Positions 17,935 to 27,185 of a stretch of 47,057 nucleotides of DNA are shown in pieces; position 1 is the stretch's first letter, and each line of letters starts with the position of its first letter. The notes beneath the pieces were generated by a model. It saw nothing but the letters and a program-made list of their open reading frames with translations. It was not told where the DNA came from and did no database searches. The position numbers and the translations under genes were made by a program. Source of the stretch: Myxacorys chilensis ATA2-1-KO14 (GTDB taxonomy: Bacteria; Cyanobacteriota; Cyanobacteriia; Leptolyngbyales; Leptolyngbyaceae); NCBI GenBank assembly GCA_019359275.1, contig JAHHHP010000041.1, positions 1-47,057 on the forward strand. Direction: 5' to 3'.

Positions 17935-18207
17935 GTCGGAGTTCCGAGTTTAAAGCACGCTCATCCGACTTCAAAGGTCGGAGTTCCGAGTTCAGAGCGT
18001 GAAGTTCCGGGCAAAAAGGTCGGAGTTCCGAGTTCAAAGGGTGAAGCTCCGAGTTCAGAGGTCGGAGTTCCGAGTTCAGAGCGTGAAGTTCCGAGTTCAG
18101 AGGCCGGAGTTCCGAGTTCAGAGCGTGAAGTGCCGAGCAAAAAGGTCGGAGTTCCGAGTTCAGAGGGTGAAGCTCCGAGTTCAGAGGTCGGAGTTCCGAG
18201 TTTAGAG
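17935..18207. repeat. 21-nt tandem array, 13 units, with 42- and 126-nt periods
   Basis: Thirteen exact-length 21-nt units from 17935. Odd units start GTCGGAGTTCCGAGTT; even units start CGTGAAGTTCCG or GGTGAAGCTCCG, giving a 42-nt two-unit period. Units 3-6 (17977-18060) and 9-12 (18103-18186) are near copies 126 nt apart, including the odd ...GCAAAAAG variants. Unit 2 is degenerate. Several frames are open through it on both strands (heptapeptides LNSELRP, SELGTPT, RVQRSEF), because 21 is a multiple of three and the unit lacks stops; I take these as non-coding. It ends 80 bp before the Uma2 gene. Confidence 0.93.
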
Positions 18208-18286
18208 GTTGGTAGCTCCGTTTCACAGCGTACTGCTTCATCTACTCTTCTAGGCGCGATAATGAGAGCAAGTAGAGGACTCCACC

Positions 18287-18859
18287 ATGATTGCCACACC
18301 TCAACCTCAGAAGATGTCGATCGAGGAGTACCTGGACTGGGAACCTCGCCAAGAAACACGCTATGAATATGTTGACGGCGAAGTTTTTGCCATGACAGGC
18401 GGAACCATCCCTCACAATGACATTGCAATTAATCTCTTGACACTCGTGCGATCGCAGGTTCGGGCTAAAGGTTGTCGGATCAACATGGCAGATGTCAAAG
18501 TTCAAGTCAATGCATCCGGTCTCTATTACTATCCAGATCTGGTCGTAAGTTGCGATCCTCGTGACCTCAATGCCCGCAAATTAATCCAGTACCCTAAACT
18601 TATTGTCGAAGTTCTCTCACCTGGCACAGAATCTAGAGACCGAGGCGATAAGTTCACAGCCTATCGCAACATGCTGACGTTACAGGAATATGTGCTTGTA
18701 GACTCTGAAAAGGTCGGCGTCGAATGTTATCGTCGCGGTGAAGGTCGGATGTGGCTCTACACGCCTTATACGACGGGTGACATCCTAACTTTAGAAAGCA
18801 TTGCCTGGGAAGGCGCGATCGACTTACTTTATGAGGACGTACAGTTCTTTTCAGATTGA
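18287..18859 (+). CDS. Uma2 family (DUF820) endonuclease-like protein
   Basis: A 190-residue protein of the Uma2 family, very expanded in cyanobacteria, with a PD-(D/E)XK nuclease fold. Visible marks: MSIEEYLDWE at the N-terminus, RYEYVDGEVFAMTGG, the catalytic-type Asp in YYYPDLVV, the IVEVLSPGTE block carrying the Glu, and EYVLVDSE. The length is normal. ATG 18287 opens MIATPQPQKMSIEEYL. Biological role is unknown; a DNA-processing or mobile-element role is often suggested. It lies directly after the 21-nt array. Confidence 0.9.
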   Translation: MIATPQPQKMSIEEYLDWEPRQETRYEYVDGEVFAMTGGTIPHNDIAINLLTLVRSQVRAKGCRINMADVKVQVNASGLYYYPDLVVSCDPRDLNARKLIQYPKLIVEVLSPGTESRDRGDKFTAYRNMLTLQEYVLVDSEKVGVECYRRGEGRMWLYTPYTTGDILTLESIAWEGAIDLLYEDVQFFSD

Positions 18860-19051
18860 GCGGTGAGTTAGATCGTTGATCTTCATTGCGATGCAAAGTG
18901 AAAAACTCAAAGTGAAAAACTTCAGGTTCAAAAGCTAGTCTGCTTCACGTTACAGGCAAAAGTGGCTAGAGATTGGCTTCTTTGTATCCAGTGTGCAGTA
19001 AATGTCGCTCAACATTTAGTAGCATTGCATTCACTTGCACAGAACAGCCCC

Positions 19052-20296
19052 ATGCTTACGCTCTCAAAACTAGAAATCGATCGCGATCGCCTCACGGCTA
19101 ATATTGAGCGACTCGCAAAAATTGGCAAGCAGCCTTCAGGAAGTATTTGTCGCCTTGCCTTTACGCCAGAAACCCTGCATGCTCGGGCTTTAATTCAGAG
19201 ATGGATGACTGAACTCGATATGCACGTGCGAATTGATGCGGCGGGAAACTTAATTGGAACCTACGCCGGAAAACATCCTGCACCATCGTTAGCAACGGGA
19301 TCTCACATTGATACTGTCCCCTCTGGTGGCAAATACGATGGAACGTTAGGCGTTTTAGCAGGGCTTGAAGTCGTTCGGACACTGCACAAAAATAATGTGC
19401 GCCTGAATCATCCGCTCGAAGTGATTGTGTTTACCGATGAAGAAAGCACCATGATTGGCTCTCAAGCGATCGCGGGCACAGTCCTCTACAACGACATAGA
19501 ACGCTACCATCTGCCAAATGGACAAACGATTCAAACTGCCTTAGAGAGTCTCGGTGGAGATTGGGGTCTGTTAGCAACGGCACGGCGCGATCGCACGACG
19601 CTTTGTGCTTTCGTCGAACTCCACGTCGAACAGGGGATTATTTTAGAACGCACTGGACATCAAATCGGGATTGTTCAAGGTGTAGTCGGCATGGAGCGTC
19701 ACAAGCTAAGGATCACGGGGCAGGCAAACCACGCGGGTACAACCCCAATGGATATGCGCCAAGATGCTTTGATTGCCGCGTCTAAACTTGTGCTGGCGGT
19801 GCAAGCGATCGCTCTAGCCTTGCCCAGTCAGCCAGTCGCAACGGTGGGCTATCTTACCGTTTCGCCCAATGCCGTTAATATCGTTCCTGGAACGGTAGAA
19901 CTCAGCGTCGATATGCGCGATTTGTCGAAAGAGGTTCTCGATCGCATGATTCAGCAATTAGAAACTGAAGTTGCAACGATCGCGGCGGAGACAAACACTG
20001 AAATTGAGATGATGCCGCTGCTGTGTGTTGAACCGACCCCGGCGGCTGAATTAGTACAAAGCGCGATCACATCTGTGAGTCACCAGCTAGGACTAACCCA
20101 TTGCTTGCTTCCGAGCCGCGCTGGGCACGATTCGCTAGAGGTTGGGCGCATCACCGACATGGGTATGATCTTTGTGCCGAGTCAATTGGGGTTGAGTCAC
20201 TCTGAAGCTGAATACACCTCACCTGAACAATGTGCCCAAGGTGCAAATGTGCTGCTTCACACCCTATTAGAGCTAGACGCAATCTATAGGCTCTAA
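19052..20296 (+). CDS. M20-family amidohydrolase (allantoate amidohydrolase / N-carbamoyl-L-amino acid hydrolase type)
   Basis: A 414-residue zinc amidohydrolase. From ATG 19052: metal ligands His85 and Asp87 in GSHIDTVPSGG, bridging Asp98 in KYDG, Glu130/Glu131 in FTDEES, and His191 in HVEQG. The dimerisation-domain motif AGTTPMDMRQDA and a C-terminal GHDSLE follow, matching the family that opens N-carbamoyl amino acids or allantoate. A longer GTG start at 18962 would add 30 residues of poor character, so ATG 19052 is preferred. Substrate choice (allantoate, ureidoglycine or carbamoyl amino acid) cannot be fixed by eye. No hydantoinase or purine genes are adjacent. Confidence 0.87.
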   Translation: MLTLSKLEIDRDRLTANIERLAKIGKQPSGSICRLAFTPETLHARALIQRWMTELDMHVRIDAAGNLIGTYAGKHPAPSLATGSHIDTVPSGGKYDGTLGVLAGLEVVRTLHKNNVRLNHPLEVIVFTDEESTMIGSQAIAGTVLYNDIERYHLPNGQTIQTALESLGGDWGLLATARRDRTTLCAFVELHVEQGIILERTGHQIGIVQGVVGMERHKLRITGQANHAGTTPMDMRQDALIAASKLVLAVQAIALALPSQPVATVGYLTVSPNAVNIVPGTVELSVDMRDLSKEVLDRMIQQLETEVATIAAETNTEIEMMPLLCVEPTPAAELVQSAITSVSHQLGLTHCLLPSRAGHDSLEVGRITDMGMIFVPSQLGLSHSEAEYTSPEQCAQGANVLLHTLLELDAIYRL

Positions 20297-20347
20297 TCGC
20301 GATCGCTTTTAGAAATCTTTTACAAATTTAGAGATCCTCTGAGAAAT

Positions 20348-20551
20348 AACGTGAATTCGGGATAAGACGATTAGGGCGGGTTGGGTGGCGTTGCCACAAT
20401 TCGGGGGACTTCCCCCCGCGCCCCCGCTCGTCAGGAGACGGAAGCTGTCCCCCGACACCTCCTCGCTAAGGGAAATGAGAGGGGACGGGTCGAGAAGCGA
20501 GGGCGGTTGGAGCGTGGCTTTGGCGCTGATGGCTTAACCCGAATTGACGTT
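20348..20551. mobile_element. 204-bp element with 19-bp terminal inverted repeats
   Basis: Left end 20348-20366 reads aacgtgaattcgggataag. The right end at 20533-20551 is its reverse complement with two mismatches. The interior is much more G+C-rich than the flanks and holds further internal inverted repeats (gggggacttcc with ggaagctgtccccc, about 20402-20455). No transposase frame is present. This looks like a non-autonomous MITE-like or large palindromic element. A target-site duplication was not obvious. Confidence 0.65.
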
Positions 20552-20595
20552 AAAAATAAAGTCCCTGTACTCCCAACTGAGAGAATACAGGGACT
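20550..20595 (-). terminator. intrinsic terminator of the Mn-catalase gene
   Basis: Read on the minus strand: a perfect 10-bp stem (20586-20595 with 20560-20569) extended by three more pairs, then a T-rich tail (TTTATTTTT, 20551-20559). It lies about 110 bp after the catalase stop codon and touches the edge of the 204-bp element. Confidence 0.75.
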
Positions 20596-20703
20596 ATCAA
20601 TCCCTTGTGCGAAGATCTATTTCTTGAACAAATCCCTGATAGCTTTAGCCTTGCATTCTGCTACTTATGCAAAAAGTCTTATGTGTCGTATCAGGTGCTA
20701 GGT

Positions 20704-21390
20704 TTACTTTTGGTTGACCGGATCAGCAATGTAACGGAATGTTGGCTCCGAATTCCAAGGCCCACGCTCATCTTTCCCACCATTGGAAGACAAATTGTAG
20801 TAAATGTCTACAGTGTCATCGGGCTGAATATTGCCAAACATCGGATCGGTCAGTTTGCCCATCGAGTCCAGAGCTTTCATAAACATCTGAGTGTGGGAAA
20901 TTTCGCGAGTGAGAAGGTGTGTGAGCGTTTTTTTCGTGCCTTCATCAGTGGCTAACTTAATCAATTCTTCGTAAGTTTGGCGTGCTCCTGCCTCTGCTGC
21001 AATATTTGCTCTTAAGTCGCGCACCACATCGCCCCCCTCATTTATGTAGGTTGCTGTCCAGGCACTGCCTTGACTATCGAGAAAGTGAGGTCCCATGCCC
21101 CGAACAGCAAACAAGCTGCTTTTGTAAGCCTCGGTTTGATCCACATTTTTGGTGTGAGATTCAATCAGCTTACCGACCATTTCTAAATGTCCAAATTCCT
21201 CGATCGCAATGTCTTGGAGCATATCTCGAATGCCAGCATTCTCAACGTGGAAGGACTGCACCCAATATTGCAGAGCAGCAGTTAGCTCTCCTGTTGCTCC
21301 ACCAAACTGCTCTAGAAGTAGCTGAGCAAAACGCGGATTTGCCTCATTAACATTGACGGTATGAATAGTTTCTTTTTTGTGAAAAAACAT
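20704..21390 (-). CDS. manganese (non-haem) catalase
   Basis: A 228-residue ferritin-like di-manganese catalase that disproportionates hydrogen peroxide. Probable ligands fit the family: Glu35 (GATGELTAAL), Glu65 and His68 (IAIEEFGHLEM), Glu133 (AAEAGARQTYEEL) and His166 (REISHTQMF). At about 228 residues it is a short cyanobacterial type compared with the ~270-300 residues of the classical enzymes. The C-terminus ends TFRYIADPVNQK. ATG 21390 is the start. It is monocistronic, with a good terminator at 20550-20595. Confidence 0.9.
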   Translation of the reverse strand: MFFHKKETIHTVNVNEANPRFAQLLLEQFGGATGELTAALQYWVQSFHVENAGIRDMLQDIAIEEFGHLEMVGKLIESHTKNVDQTEAYKSSLFAVRGMGPHFLDSQGSAWTATYINEGGDVVRDLRANIAAEAGARQTYEELIKLATDEGTKKTLTHLLTREISHTQMFMKALDSMGKLTDPMFGNIQPDDTVDIYYNLSSNGGKDERGPWNSEPTFRYIADPVNQK

Positions 21391-21712
21391 TGAAACCTTC
21401 CTTAACTAAACTTTAGATCTTCTTGTCGTAACATTTGGCTGTAGCATCCGACGCCCTATAAACCTAGAGCGAAGACCTCTGGATTACATCAACTTAAGAG
21501 GGATCAACTAAGCTACTAGGCTCTATCTTTAGAATTAGAGCGCCAAAAGTTACAGAGTCAACAAAACAGGGTCAATAAAACTGCCTCTGAACCCCGTAGG
21601 TGAGGATATCCGAACCGCTCTATCGGTCAACCCTACTGATTACAATGGGAACGCAAGCCCTAACCTTCGTGCAAAATAGTGCTGAGGTTATTTGAGAACT
21701 GTGGATAAGCCG
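21391..21712. other. divergent intergenic region between Mn-catalase and htpG
   Basis: About 320 bp with promoters for both flanking genes. I looked for a CIRCE heat-shock element (TTAGCACTC-N9-GAGTGCTAA) before htpG and did not see one. No ORF. Confidence 0.4.
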
Positions 21713-23725
21713 ATGACGACCATTCTGGAACAAGGCAACATCTCGATTCATACTGAGAATATCTTTCCGATTATCAAAAAGTGGCTCTACTCAGACCACG
21801 AAATCTTTTTGCGTGAGCTAGTCTCAAATTCAGTCGATGCCATCCAGAAGATGAAGATGGTGGCGCGTTCTGGAGATTTCTCTGGCGAGATGGGTGAGCC
21901 GGAGATTGTCATTACGATCGACAAACCGAAACAAACGCTCTCCTTCTCAGACACCGGCATCGGCATGACAGCAGATGAGGTGAAGCAATACATTAACCAA
22001 GTTGCATTCTCTAGCGCTGAGGAGTTTGTTCAGAAATACCAAGCCAGCGGCGATCAGCAAATTATTGGTCACTTTGGGCTTGGCTTCTACTCGTCGTTTA
22101 TGGTGGCAAAACACGTCGAGATTGATACGTTGTCGTATAAAGAAGGCGCAAAACCTGTTAATTGGACATGCGATGGATCGACGGAGTTTCAGCTAACGGA
22201 ATCGTCGCGTACAACGCAAGGTACAACAGTTAAACTAACGCTACAAGACGAAGAATTAGAATATCTTGAGCCGTACCGGATTCGGCAGCTAGTGAAAACG
22301 TATTGCGATTTCATGCCGTTTCCGATCAAGCTTCAAGTCATTGAAAAAGAAGATGAAGCCGCGTCAGAACCGGAACAAATTAACCGTCAGATTGCGCCGT
22401 GGAAGGAGTCGCCAAACAATCTCAGCCGAGAAGATTACCTTGAGTTTTATCGGTATCTGTATCCGTTTCAAGAAGAGCCGTTGCTCTGGGTGCATCTCAA
22501 CACCGACTATCCATTTGTGGTGAACGGCATTCTCTATTTTCCGAAACTCAAGCCCGATGTCGATGTGTCGAAAGGACAGATCAAACTGTTCTGCAACCAG
22601 GTGTTTGTCAGCGATAACTGTGAGGAAGTTATCCCACAGTTTTTGCTGCCGTTGCGGGGCGTGATTGATAGTTTAGATATTCCACTCAATGTGTCGCGGA
22701 GCTTCTTGCAGAACGATCGCACGGTTCGCAGAATTGCCGACTATATTGCGAAAAAAGTGGGCGATCGCTTAAAAGAACTCTATCGGGATAACCGGGAAGA
22801 ATACATTCGTTGCTGGCAGGATCTGGGAACCTTCGTCAAATTTGGGTCGCTCAACGATGATAAATTTAAGAAGCAAGTCGAAGAGATCATCATCTATCGC
22901 ACCACTGCAAATCTGACTGACAACGCTCCTAAAGTGGAAGTTCAAACGCAAGAAGGAGATGTTTGGCAAGACTCATCAGAAGGCCAAAGCAACACTGTCG
23001 ATGGCAAATCCTATACCACTCTGCAAGACTATCTCGAACGCAACAAAGAACGCCATGAGAATCGTGTGTTCTACTGCAACGATGAAGTCTCTCAAGCAAC
23101 TTATGTTCAACTTCACACCAGTCAAGGCTTAGAAGTCCTATTTCTCGACTCCTTTATCGACAGCCATTTCGCTAGTTTCTTAGAGCGCGAGTACTCTCAC
23201 GTCAACTTCTCCCGCGTAGATTCTGAGCTAGATGACACGCTGATTGACAAAGACAAAACTGAGGAGATTGTCGATCCAGCTACGAATCAAACCCGTAGTG
23301 AGCAGATTAAAACGTTGTTCCAAAAAGCGCTCAACAAGCCGAAACTGACGATTCGGACGGAGGCACTCAAGGGAGAAAACGCTGCCGCAACGCCGCCTGC
23401 TATGGTGCTGCTGCCTGAGCAATTGCGCCGAATGCAAGAAATGACGGCCTTGATGCAACAGCAGGCCGTGCAATTTCCAGAGGAACACATTCTGTTGGTC
23501 AACACCTCGCATCCAATGATTCAAAACTTGATCAATTTGAGTCATGGAGCCATTGCCACACCGGATGGTCAGTCTCCCTCGGCAGAACTTGCAAACCTCA
23601 TTTGTCACCATGTTTACGATCTGGCGTTGATGGCACAAAAGGGATTTGATGCGGATGGTATGAAGTCGTTTGTTGAGCGCTCGAATCAGGTATTAACGAA
23701 GCTAACGGACAAAGCAGCAAGTTAA
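21713..23725 (+). CDS. htpG: molecular chaperone HtpG (bacterial Hsp90)
   Basis: A 670-residue Hsp90-family ATPase that helps fold client proteins in the cytosol. From ATG 21713: GNISIHTENIFPIIKKWLYS, the ATP-site block RELVSNSVDAIQK, DTGIGMT, and the lid GHFGLGFYSSFMVA. The middle domain has GVIDSLDIPLNVSRSFLQND (about 320-340). The C-terminal dimerisation domain ends without MEEVD, as in bacteria. The length is normal for cyanobacterial HtpG. The TTG 21692 start would only add seven residues. An intrinsic terminator follows 22 bp after the stop. In cyanobacteria HtpG is linked to heat and oxidative stress and phycobilisome linker stability (literature knowledge). Confidence 0.96.
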   Translation: MTTILEQGNISIHTENIFPIIKKWLYSDHEIFLRELVSNSVDAIQKMKMVARSGDFSGEMGEPEIVITIDKPKQTLSFSDTGIGMTADEVKQYINQVAFSSAEEFVQKYQASGDQQIIGHFGLGFYSSFMVAKHVEIDTLSYKEGAKPVNWTCDGSTEFQLTESSRTTQGTTVKLTLQDEELEYLEPYRIRQLVKTYCDFMPFPIKLQVIEKEDEAASEPEQINRQIAPWKESPNNLSREDYLEFYRYLYPFQEEPLLWVHLNTDYPFVVNGILYFPKLKPDVDVSKGQIKLFCNQVFVSDNCEEVIPQFLLPLRGVIDSLDIPLNVSRSFLQNDRTVRRIADYIAKKVGDRLKELYRDNREEYIRCWQDLGTFVKFGSLNDDKFKKQVEEIIIYRTTANLTDNAPKVEVQTQEGDVWQDSSEGQSNTVDGKSYTTLQDYLERNKERHENRVFYCNDEVSQATYVQLHTSQGLEVLFLDSFIDSHFASFLEREYSHVNFSRVDSELDDTLIDKDKTEEIVDPATNQTRSEQIKTLFQKALNKPKLTIRTEALKGENAAATPPAMVLLPEQLRRMQEMTALMQQQAVQFPEEHILLVNTSHPMIQNLINLSHGAIATPDGQSPSAELANLICHHVYDLALMAQKGFDADGMKSFVERSNQVLTKLTDKAAS

Positions 23726-23747
23726 GCGCCGCTATTGGATGCATGAG

Positions 23748-23773
23748 AAGGGGCGAGGCTTCTCGCCCTTTTT
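23748..23773 (+). terminator. intrinsic terminator of htpG
   Basis: GGGCGAG (23751-23757) pairs with CTCGCCC (23762-23768) around a GCTT loop, followed by five T residues. It also separates htpG from the convergent Rieske gene. Confidence 0.88.
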
Positions 23774-23795
23774 GAGTGGGTGGACATCAACCTGC

Positions 23796-24845
23796 TTAGC
23801 TGCGCCAGCGCAACACCTGTTCTCGTACTGGGTTGTCAAACGCGCGACCTTCAGCGATCGCACGTGTAAACTCTGCTTTCAGTTGGTAGTACCAACGAGC
23901 TTGAGTATCGGCGTCTTTAATCAACATTAAACTGGGGTTATATTTCAGCCCGTCCTGTTGTTTGATCACCATCTGCCGATCTTGATCTAAAAACCGTCGT
24001 ACGAGTGGACGAAGAACCGGCAGCAGAACCTTAAACCACGGTAGCGTCGTGTAGAAGAGTGTTGTGACTTCGGTTGAGGTTTCTGTAATTGGCGTGATCG
24101 TCGTTAAATTGCAGACCGTGTGACGATCGCTCGTGATTTGCTCGATTCGCACTCCGGGAAGTTGGAAGGAAATTTCGACCGCAGGTTTGCGACCAATCAA
24201 GCGATACAGAACCGTCTCTCGCTCTAGCTGATGCTTTCGCATGGTGAATCCGTAGGGTGATGGGTCAAAGGTTTTGACCTCTTCAGCTAAATTGGCATCG
24301 GCTCGCCACCACCACGATCGATGTACAAACGGCACATGCGCTGGATCCATTAGCCCCACGATCGCGTGATCAACAAAACACGGAAAATTCATCACTTCAA
24401 CGGATTGGTATGTCTCATGCCCAAATCCGGGAATGCGAGGAACGTCTAGCGCGATCGCATCACTGTCACCCCGATTTGCAGAAGGCATGTAGATCCAGAC
24501 ATTGCCCTGCACTTCTTGCACGCTGTACGCCCGAACCCCAAAATTATCTAAATTGAGGTGCTGATCCTCGGTCAACGCTGGAATTAAGGTACAGCGCCCG
24601 GCTGCATCAAACCGCCAACCGTGATAAGCGCACTCCACTTCATGCCCGTCAAACCGTCCGTAGCTGAGCGGAATCGCACGATGCGGGCAGATATCGCGTA
24701 ATGCAAATGCCTGACCCGCTAACGTGCGCCCAAACAGAATAGGTTCGCCCAGCAAAATCTTGGAGATGATTTTACCGGGTTTGAGTTGGTGCCCCGGCAA
24801 CGCATAGTACCAAATGTCCCGGAGGAAGGTGTTGGAATCAGCCAT
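23796..24845 (-). CDS. Rieske-type non-haem iron oxygenase
   Basis: A 349-residue oxygenase. The Rieske [2Fe-2S] site is Cys53/His55 (ICPHRAIPLSYG) and Cys72/His75 (CAYHGWRF). The mononuclear iron site is D167-x2-H170-x4-H175 (LMDPAHVPFVH). The overall plan matches the cyanobacterial/plant PaO-Tic55-CAO and vanillate demethylase branch more than heteromeric arene dioxygenases. Known members act on chlorophyll breakdown products, carotenoids or aromatic acids; the substrate here is unknown. No C-terminal membrane CxxC pair of the plant enzymes is visible. A reductase partner is not adjacent. ATG 24845 is preferred over TTG 24848. Convergent with htpG. Confidence 0.88.
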   Translation of the reverse strand: MADSNTFLRDIWYYALPGHQLKPGKIISKILLGEPILFGRTLAGQAFALRDICPHRAIPLSYGRFDGHEVECAYHGWRFDAAGRCTLIPALTEDQHLNLDNFGVRAYSVQEVQGNVWIYMPSANRGDSDAIALDVPRIPGFGHETYQSVEVMNFPCFVDHAIVGLMDPAHVPFVHRSWWWRADANLAEEVKTFDPSPYGFTMRKHQLERETVLYRLIGRKPAVEISFQLPGVRIEQITSDRHTVCNLTTITPITETSTEVTTLFYTTLPWFKVLLPVLRPLVRRFLDQDRQMVIKQQDGLKYNPSLMLIKDADTQARWYYQLKAEFTRAIAEGRAFDNPVREQVLRWRS

Positions 24846-25022
24846 CAATTAATTCTTGCGGTGCGATCGACAAGTTGTGAGTTGTGCGGGCATCTTGCCT
24901 GCGATCAGTAAACATGAGCAAGATGTTGACAAAATGATTTGGAGTGCGATCGCGGGCAAGATACGCTCTAGCTTAAATCACTAACCTCCCGTTCGCCTAA
25001 TCTAGAGGACGACTGCACGCGC

Positions 25023-27185
25023 TTAATTGTTCGCTCGCGTCATCTCCATCAAAACTTTCTGAGCGCTCTGTTCGGGCTGGTCGGTAGCGGGGCGACGCTG
25101 AATATAGCGGCCATCGGCTTGGAGATCCCACGCTTGACGATTGTCCGCTAACAAAATACCTAACATCTCCTGCAAATCTTGAGCGATGCTTGGATCTTCA
25201 ATGGGAACCACCGCTTCGACCCGCCGATCGAGGTTGCGAGGCATCCAGTCAGCACTGCCAATCAACACGGTGGGATCACCATCGTTGTGAAAGTAGAACA
25301 CGCGGGAGTGTTCTAGAAACCGTCCGACAATGCTCATGACACGAATGTTGTCACTCACATCCTTGATGCCCGGACGCAAACAGCAAATGCCGCGAATAAT
25401 CAAATCGATTTGCACACCAGCTTGAGATGCTTCATACAGCGCCACAATAATTTGAGAATCGACAAGAGCGTTCATTTTGGCAACAATTCGCCCGTCTCGA
25501 CCCTGACGCTGATGATCGATCTCGCGATGAATAAATTCAATCATGCGATCGCGCAGATTCACCGGAGCCACTAACAGCTTGCGGTAAGATTTCTGCCGCG
25601 AATATCCGGTCAAGAAGTTAAACAGATCCGTGGCATCCGCCCCTAGGTCTTCTCGACAGCTAAACAGCCCCAAATCGGTATAGATCCTGGCCGTTTTAGG
25701 GTTGTAATTGCCCGTGCCAACATGAACATATCGCCGAATTCGCCTCTCTTCCCGCCGAACGACTAACGTCAATTTGGTGTGGGTCTTGAGTCCTACCAAA
25801 CCATACACAACATGGACTCCAGCACTTTCAAGTTTTTTTGCCCAGTTAATATTGTTCTCTTCGTCAAAGCGGGCTTTCAGTTCTACCAAGGCAGCGACTT
25901 GCTTGCCATTGCCTGCTGCCGCAATCAGGGCTTGCAAAATCGGAGAATCGCCCGATGTGCGATACAGCGTCATTTTGATGGCTAATACATCCGGATCGTA
26001 GGCGGCTTCCTCAATAAAACGCTGTACACTCCGTGAAAATGAATGATAAGGGTGATGAACCAGAACATCTTGTTTGCGAACGGTTCCAAAGAAATTGTCG
26101 TCGTTCTCAGATGCAGCTTTCTCAATGTCAATGTCATTGGCTCGCCGCAGAACGGCAGGCTTGATCGCCGTCCAAGGCGAATCTTTCAGCTCAGGTAACG
26201 GCAAATCGAGAAACGACATGAGATCTCTGAGACAGAGAATTCCTTCAACCTCATACACATCCGTGGGAGCAAGATCCATCTCTTGCATCAGCATCTCTCG
26301 GACGTGCTCCGGCATCGAGGAGTTAATCTCCATTCGCACGACAGAGCCTCCAAAACGACGTTTTCGGAGTTCCTGCTCGATCGCTAACATTAGATCCTCG
26401 GCTTCATCTTCCTCGACATCTAAATCTGCGTTGCGGGTAATGCGGAACGGATGATATTCCTGAATATTCATGCCCGGAAAGAGCGGCTCCAAATTGTGAG
26501 CGATGACTTGCTCTAGCGGCACGCCTGCCCACACGGTCGCTCGACTTTTAGAGAGTGAGGTGGGTGTGATTTGAGTCTCGATCGGCAGGGAGATAAAGCG
26601 CGGCAGCATCCCAGGAACCTTAACTCTCGCGAAGAGTTCTTCCTCGGTCACACTGTCTTTAATCACAACGGCTAAGTTTAAACTGAGGTTTGAAATATAA
26701 GGAAACGGATGACTCGGATCGATCGCCAGCGGCGTTAGCACCGGAAAAACTTGCTCTTGAAAATAGCTCTGTAAATATGTGCGCTGTTCTTGGCTGAGGT
26801 CGATGTAGTCCAGTAGAAAGACGCCTTGCGTGGCTAAGTGAGGACGCAAAGCTTGATTAAAGTGATAATGCTGCTTCTGCACAAGGGGACGCAGACGCTC
26901 GTCGATCAGATCAAGCTGTTCTTGGGGGGTGCGCCCGTCTGGCGGTAACTTCGTTACATTCGCTTCGACCTGCTCTTTCAGCGCTGCCACCCGCACCATA
27001 AAATATTCATCTAAGTTAGAGCTAAAAATCCCTAGAAATTTCAGCCGTTCTAACAGAGGGGTACGTGGATCAAACGCCTCATGCAGAACGCGACTATTGA
27101 ACTCTAGCCAACTTAACTCTCGATTGAAATAATACTGAGGATCGGTGAGATTAATGTCCACTGTGTTTTTTTTTCGCCGACGCAT
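25023..27185 (-). CDS. ppk1: polyphosphate kinase 1
   Basis: A 720-residue enzyme that makes inorganic polyphosphate from ATP. It begins with FNRELSWLEFNSRVL, the standard PPK1 N-terminus. The autophosphorylated histidine is His469 in GLKTHTKL; the second conserved histidine is His626 in EHSRVFYFHN. The IGSADWMPRNLDRRVE signature near residue 640 is intact. The length is normal. It starts at ATG 27185, whose A overlaps the TAA of the upstream 68-residue ORF (TAATG), so the two are probably translationally coupled. No exopolyphosphatase is next to it. Confidence 0.96.
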   Translation of the reverse strand: MRRRKKNTVDINLTDPQYYFNRELSWLEFNSRVLHEAFDPRTPLLERLKFLGIFSSNLDEYFMVRVAALKEQVEANVTKLPPDGRTPQEQLDLIDERLRPLVQKQHYHFNQALRPHLATQGVFLLDYIDLSQEQRTYLQSYFQEQVFPVLTPLAIDPSHPFPYISNLSLNLAVVIKDSVTEEELFARVKVPGMLPRFISLPIETQITPTSLSKSRATVWAGVPLEQVIAHNLEPLFPGMNIQEYHPFRITRNADLDVEEDEAEDLMLAIEQELRKRRFGGSVVRMEINSSMPEHVREMLMQEMDLAPTDVYEVEGILCLRDLMSFLDLPLPELKDSPWTAIKPAVLRRANDIDIEKAASENDDNFFGTVRKQDVLVHHPYHSFSRSVQRFIEEAAYDPDVLAIKMTLYRTSGDSPILQALIAAAGNGKQVAALVELKARFDEENNINWAKKLESAGVHVVYGLVGLKTHTKLTLVVRREERRIRRYVHVGTGNYNPKTARIYTDLGLFSCREDLGADATDLFNFLTGYSRQKSYRKLLVAPVNLRDRMIEFIHREIDHQRQGRDGRIVAKMNALVDSQIIVALYEASQAGVQIDLIIRGICCLRPGIKDVSDNIRVMSIVGRFLEHSRVFYFHNDGDPTVLIGSADWMPRNLDRRVEAVVPIEDPSIAQDLQEMLGILLADNRQAWDLQADGRYIQRRPATDQPEQSAQKVLMEMTRANN

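Noticed and set aside
17935..18207. CRISPR array
   Set aside because: Repeats are directly adjacent, without unique spacers, and no cas genes are present.
17915..18241. Minus-strand heptapeptide-repeat frame (LNSELRP)n, and similar frames in the other phases of the same array
   Set aside because: All arise from the 21-nt DNA repeat, which is a multiple of three and lacks stops; no start signal stands out, and several frames are equally open.
21391..21712. CIRCE heat-shock operator upstream of htpG
   Set aside because: No TTAGCACTC/GAGTGCTAA pair was found.
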